A DNA stretch of 7,217 bases from Nitrospirota bacterium. Lineage in GTDB: Bacteria > Nitrospirota > Nitrospiria > Nitrospirales > UBA8639. This document shows, piece by piece, positions 4,618 through 7,217 of this stretch (positions are counted from its first letter, which is position 1; each line of letters starts with the position of its first letter). The stretch covers positions 1 to 7,217 of the forward strand of contig JAOUQB010000118.1 in assembly GCA_029879555.1 (NCBI GenBank), written 5' to 3'. The notes under the pieces are model-generated. The model was not told the DNA's origin, did no database searches, and saw only the letters and a list, made by a program, of their open reading frames with translations. Both the position numbers and the translations under genes were made by a program.

Positions 4618-6186
4618 CTAGAGGGATTTGTAGACTTCGTCGCGCAATTCTTTGACGTGTATGTGGTAGCGGTTGATTTTTTTGATGAGACCCTGGCGGC
4701 TGATGCCCAGTTGTTCAGCGGTGCGGACTTGATTGAATTGGCAGGCGATTAAGGCGTCTTTGATGAGTTGTTCTTCCACCTCCCCAAGAATTTCCGGCAG
4801 GCTTTTTCCTCCATACCCTTCAGACATCATGGTGCTATGCGGTGCCTGTTTTTTGATGGTGAGATCGAGCGCCTCCTCATTAATGGTCGCGCCACGCACC
4901 ATCACGACGAGGCGTTTCATTTCATTACTGAGCTCGCGCATATTGCCTGGCCAATGATATTCCACCAAGCGGCGCATGGCCGCCGGGGAGATTTTTTTTC
5001 GGGGCTTGCCGATGTCTTGACACTGCTGATCCAGAAAGTAATTGGCGAGCAAAGGAATGTCGGCCGGAATCTCCCGCAAGGCCGGAGTGTGAATATGGAC
5101 GACTTTCAATCGATAGTAGAGATCTTCGCGGAAGGTTCCTTTTTTAATGGCTTCTTCTAGATTGGTATTGGTGGCCGCCACCACTCGAATATTAATGGGG
5201 ATCTGCTTCCGTTCCCCCACCGGCTCCACCACTCGTTCTTGTAACACACGCAAGACTTTGGCCTGGGCTTTGCGCCCTAAGTCCCCGATTTCATCGAGAA
5301 AGAGCGTGCCTTTGTGGGCTTGCTCAAACTTTCCCATTCTGGCCTCCACTCCGGTGGCCGTGCCGCGACCGATTCCAAAGAGTTCGCTTTCAATGAGACT
5401 TTCCGGCAACGCGGCACAGTTGATGGCCACAAAATTTTCCCGAGCCCGTGGGCTGCCATAATGAATGGCTTTGGCCACCAATTCTTTGCCCGTGCCATTT
5501 TCACCCGTGATGAGTACATCGACTGAACTATCCCGTATTTGATCAATGACCCGGACTAACCGCTGCATGGGTAGGCTGTTCCCGATCAGGTTTTTGGTGG
5601 AGAACCGCCCTTCCACCTCTTGCCACAACTTGGCATTTTCCGCTTCCAGGTGTTCCCGCTCCTGCTCCAATTGCTGCATCTGCTGTTTTTTTTGCAACGC
5701 AATGGAGACTTCATCCACAAAGGCTTGGGCTATCCGTTCATCCTTTGCCGTAAAGGTTCCCCCTTTTTTATTGACCGCCTCGAAGACCCCAAAGATTTCA
5801 CCTGTTGGCAGTTGAAGTGGAATGGCCAGCAAGGTCCGTGTACGTCGCTTGGTATGCAGATCAATCCCCGAAAAAAACCGGTCATCCGATTGGACATCTT
5901 GAATATTGAGCGGTTTTCCGGTGGAGAGACAATGCCCCGCAATGCCCAACCGGGCATCCATCCGCAAGATCTGGCCATCTTCCTTAAGGGGAAACCATAA
6001 TTCCTGGCGGGCCTGATCTAAGAGAAAGACGCTGGCCAATTCGGCATCTAGCCTTCGGCACGCTTCGTCTCGAAGAAGTTTAAAAAATTCACGACAGGTC
6101 GTCGTTTGATTCAGCTGAATGAGGAACGCGCTTGCAGAGAGCTTCAGGCCCGATAGACGATCTCGCGCTTGACCTTTATTGGACAT
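4618..6186 (-). CDS. Sigma-54-activator-type transcriptional regulator, GAF / AAA+ / Fis-type HTH, with degenerate GAFTGA loop
   Basis: Encodes 522 residues, a full-length enhancer-binding-protein layout. Residues about 30-165 form a GAF sensor domain, ending in FGVFEAVNKKGG-like sequence that is typical of small-molecule-binding GAFs. A coiled coil rich in Gln and Glu (about 163-193) links it to the AAA+ domain (about 198-440). Walker A is GENGTGKE (228-235), Walker B GTLFLDEIGDL (293-303), sensor I VVAATN (335-340), the arginine-finger region FREDLYYRLKV (352-362) and sensor II WPGNMREL (412-419). The C-terminal Fis-type helix-turn-helix covers about 471-508 (TAEQLGISRQGLIKKI). The ATPase motifs are intact, but the loop that should read GAFTGA is GTATGV (275-280), so true sigma-54 contact is doubtful. 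The start ATG has only a weak ribosome site; no better start is near. It lies 178 bp after the cyclase gene, same strand, with its own likely promoter between. Confidence 0.93.
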   Translation of the reverse strand: MSNKGQARDRLSGLKLSASAFLIQLNQTTTCREFFKLLRDEACRRLDAELASVFLLDQARQELWFPLKEDGQILRMDARLGIAGHCLSTGKPLNIQDVQSDDRFFSGIDLHTKRRTRTLLAIPLQLPTGEIFGVFEAVNKKGGTFTAKDERIAQAFVDEVSIALQKKQQMQQLEQEREHLEAENAKLWQEVEGRFSTKNLIGNSLPMQRLVRVIDQIRDSSVDVLITGENGTGKELVAKAIHYGSPRARENFVAINCAALPESLIESELFGIGRGTATGVEARMGKFEQAHKGTLFLDEIGDLGRKAQAKVLRVLQERVVEPVGERKQIPINIRVVAATNTNLEEAIKKGTFREDLYYRLKVVHIHTPALREIPADIPLLANYFLDQQCQDIGKPRKKISPAAMRRLVEYHWPGNMRELSNEMKRLVVMVRGATINEEALDLTIKKQAPHSTMMSEGYGGKSLPEILGEVEEQLIKDALIACQFNQVRTAEQLGISRQGLIKKINRYHIHVKELRDEVYKSL

Positions 6187-6253
6187 GGTGTGCGTGAATC
6201 TCTTTTCCTTGTTTGAACAACCCAGAACCTCTCTCCTTGAGATTTTCTTCCTT

Positions 6254-6283
6254 ATTATCCCTAGGTACCAATGAGGAGGTCAA
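6254..6283 (-). promoter_or_regulatory. Putative sigma-70 promoter of the GAF/AAA+ regulator gene
   Basis: The minus strand has TTGACC (6283-6278), an 18-bp spacer and GATAAT (6259-6254). Each hexamer matches consensus at five of six positions. Transcription would begin near 6247, giving a leader of about 60 nt before the ATG at 6186. No sigma-54 (GG-N10-GC) promoter was evident here. Confidence 0.5.
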
Positions 6284-6340
6284 CGGCGACAACTGGGGTC
6301 GGATCACCTATGAGGAAACCCGTCAGGTCATGCGCAGAAC

Positions 6341-6363
6341 ACCCCAAAATGGAACTATGGGGT
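6341..6363 (-). terminator. Hairpin just after the cyclase stop, weak terminator candidate
   Basis: Arms ACCCCA and TGGGGT form a 6-bp GC-rich stem around an 11-nt loop, one base past the cyclase TGA. No clear T-run follows on the minus strand (GTTCTGC), so termination would be inefficient. It may instead stabilise the 3' end of the message or attenuate read-through into the regulator gene. Confidence 0.3.
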
Positions 6364-6364
6364 T

Positions 6365-7217
6365 TCATTGCTGAGCTGACGCACCATCTTGTGAATCCAG
6401 GCGATAGACCCGAATACTATTGATTTTCCCTTTTAACATGACCGAACCGACTTCTTGGAGATGCCATGGATGAGAGCCTAGATACTGCTTGGTCATTTCG
6501 CTCAGGAGAATCCGGCACACTCTGTTTTGGTCTTCCGTCTTCCAGGCATCTTTTTGGAGATTTTCTAAGCGAGCCGCAATATTCACCGCATCGCCGATCG
6601 TCGTAAATTTCAAGCGTTCCGCGCTCCCCAAGCTCCCCACCATGACCGGTCCCGTGTTGATACCCATTCGCATCCTGATCAACCCCAAACCCTGCTGTTG
6701 CCATAAGCGGTTGAGTCGAATCATTTCTTGTTCCATCGCCAGGCTGCATGTCACGGCCGCTCTCGCATGACGACGAATATCTTCTTCGGATTGCTCCCTC
6801 GTCAGTACTCCAAACCCGGCCTTGATCATATCCCCGTAATAATCATCGATGAGACCCTCATGGTCAGTACTAATACTTCCCATGGTATCCAGATAATTAT
6901 TGAGCCATTCCCATAATTGATTGGGAGGCATCCTTTCTGCCACGGTGGTGAACCCTTCCAAATCCGTAAACACGGTCGACACCACCTGTGTGTGTGGGCG
7001 CCATCGACCCTGTTCTAAAAATTGTTCGCGCTGTTCCCATACTGCCGCCGCCACTTGAGGCGAGACGTGCCGTGAGAACAACGCCATGACCGCGCGTCGA
7101 TCCTTTTGTTCCCGATTGGAGATGAAGGCTGTGACCACCATGGCATTCACGACCCACCCCACGGCCGGGGGAACCCATGGAATCCACCAGCTATTGGTGA
7201 TCGACACGACCACGATG
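6365..7217 (-). CDS. Membrane-bound class III adenylate/guanylate cyclase, C-terminal part (likely CHASE2 type), runs off the right edge
   Basis: The frame is open to the window edge, so the true start lies outside; the GTG at 7213 is only an internal codon and is used here as residue 1. Residues about 11-31 are a transmembrane helix, followed by NREQKDRRAVMALFSRHVSPQ, the linker usual between a CHASE2 membrane part and the catalytic domain. The class III cyclase domain spans about 72-272. Metal-binding Asp84 (VFTDLEGFT) and Asp128 (YYGDMIKAGFG) are present, as are Asn211 and Arg215 (NIAARLE), which stabilise the transition state. Thr204 (KFTTIGDAVN) sits at the adenine-recognition Asp/Thr position. 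The partner Lys of the usual DKYxGD motif is Asp124 (IDDYYGD), so substrate preference is uncertain. It would make cyclic nucleotide at the inner membrane in response to an extracytoplasmic sensor domain. The GAF/AAA+ regulator follows 178 bp downstream; cAMP or cGMP sensing by its GAF domain is an attractive but unproven link. Confidence 0.92.
   Translation of the reverse strand, partial: IVVVSITNSWWIPWVPPAVGWVVNAMVVTAFISNREQKDRRAVMALFSRHVSPQVAAAVWEQREQFLEQGRWRPHTQVVSTVFTDLEGFTTVAERMPPNQLWEWLNNYLDTMGSISTDHEGLIDDYYGDMIKAGFGVLTREQSEEDIRRHARAAVTCSLAMEQEMIRLNRLWQQQGLGLIRMRMGINTGPVMVGSLGSAERLKFTTIGDAVNIAARLENLQKDAWKTEDQNRVCRILLSEMTKQYLGSHPWHLQEVGSVMLKGKINSIRVYRLDSQDGASAQQ

Noticed and set aside
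6193..6367. Plus-strand open stretch in the cyclase-regulator gap reading ...NGDNWGRITYEETRQVMRR...
   Set aside because: It looks protein-like over about 25 residues but has no start codon early enough and ends on the cyclase stop region. No family is recognised; probably chance, possibly a small remnant.

Overview
The window holds five protein-coding genes, all on the minus strand, so transcription runs from right to left. The organism appears to be a Gram-negative bacterium of moderate GC content with rich signalling. The evidence is a two-partner-secretion exoprotein of the type with a filamentous-haemagglutinin N-terminal domain, a membrane-anchored class III cyclase of CHASE2 type, and a sigma-54-activator-like regulator. 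This mix is common in Nitrospirota (Nitrospira-like), cyanobacteria and delta-type proteobacteria. The Nitrospira-like assignment is my inference and is weak.

Right block (7217 to 4618): the C-terminal part of a membrane-bound adenylate/guanylate cyclase enters from the right edge. A 178-bp gap follows, holding a plausible sigma-70 promoter. Next comes a complete GAF / AAA+ / Fis-type HTH regulator. Both signalling proteins carry non-canonical residues at functionally decisive positions. In the cyclase, the purine-specifying Lys is Asp. In the regulator, the GAFTGA loop reads GTATGV.

Middle (about 4617 to 3646): almost 1 kb without a convincing gene, but full of structure. It has three GTCAT-type palindromic (REP-like) hairpins, a perfect 21-bp tandem duplication of a dyad (GTATC-N6-GATAC) that looks like a paired operator, a nested inverted repeat with an adjacent T-run, and opposed polypurine and polypyrimidine tracts.

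Left block (3645 to 1): an exported set of three genes. A subtilisin-family (S8) protease with a signal peptide and an unusually large N-terminal region comes first. It is followed by a small exported protein with eight cysteines and a perfect Shine-Dalgarno sequence, and then by the N-terminal part of a large haemagglutinin-like TPS exoprotein that runs off the left edge. The order subtilase, Cys-rich peptide, TPS exoprotein suggests a secreted system in which the protease matures or sheds the exoprotein or the small peptide. Known precedent is Bordetella SphB1, a subtilisin-like lipoprotein that cleaves filamentous haemagglutinin. The link here is inference from position and family only.
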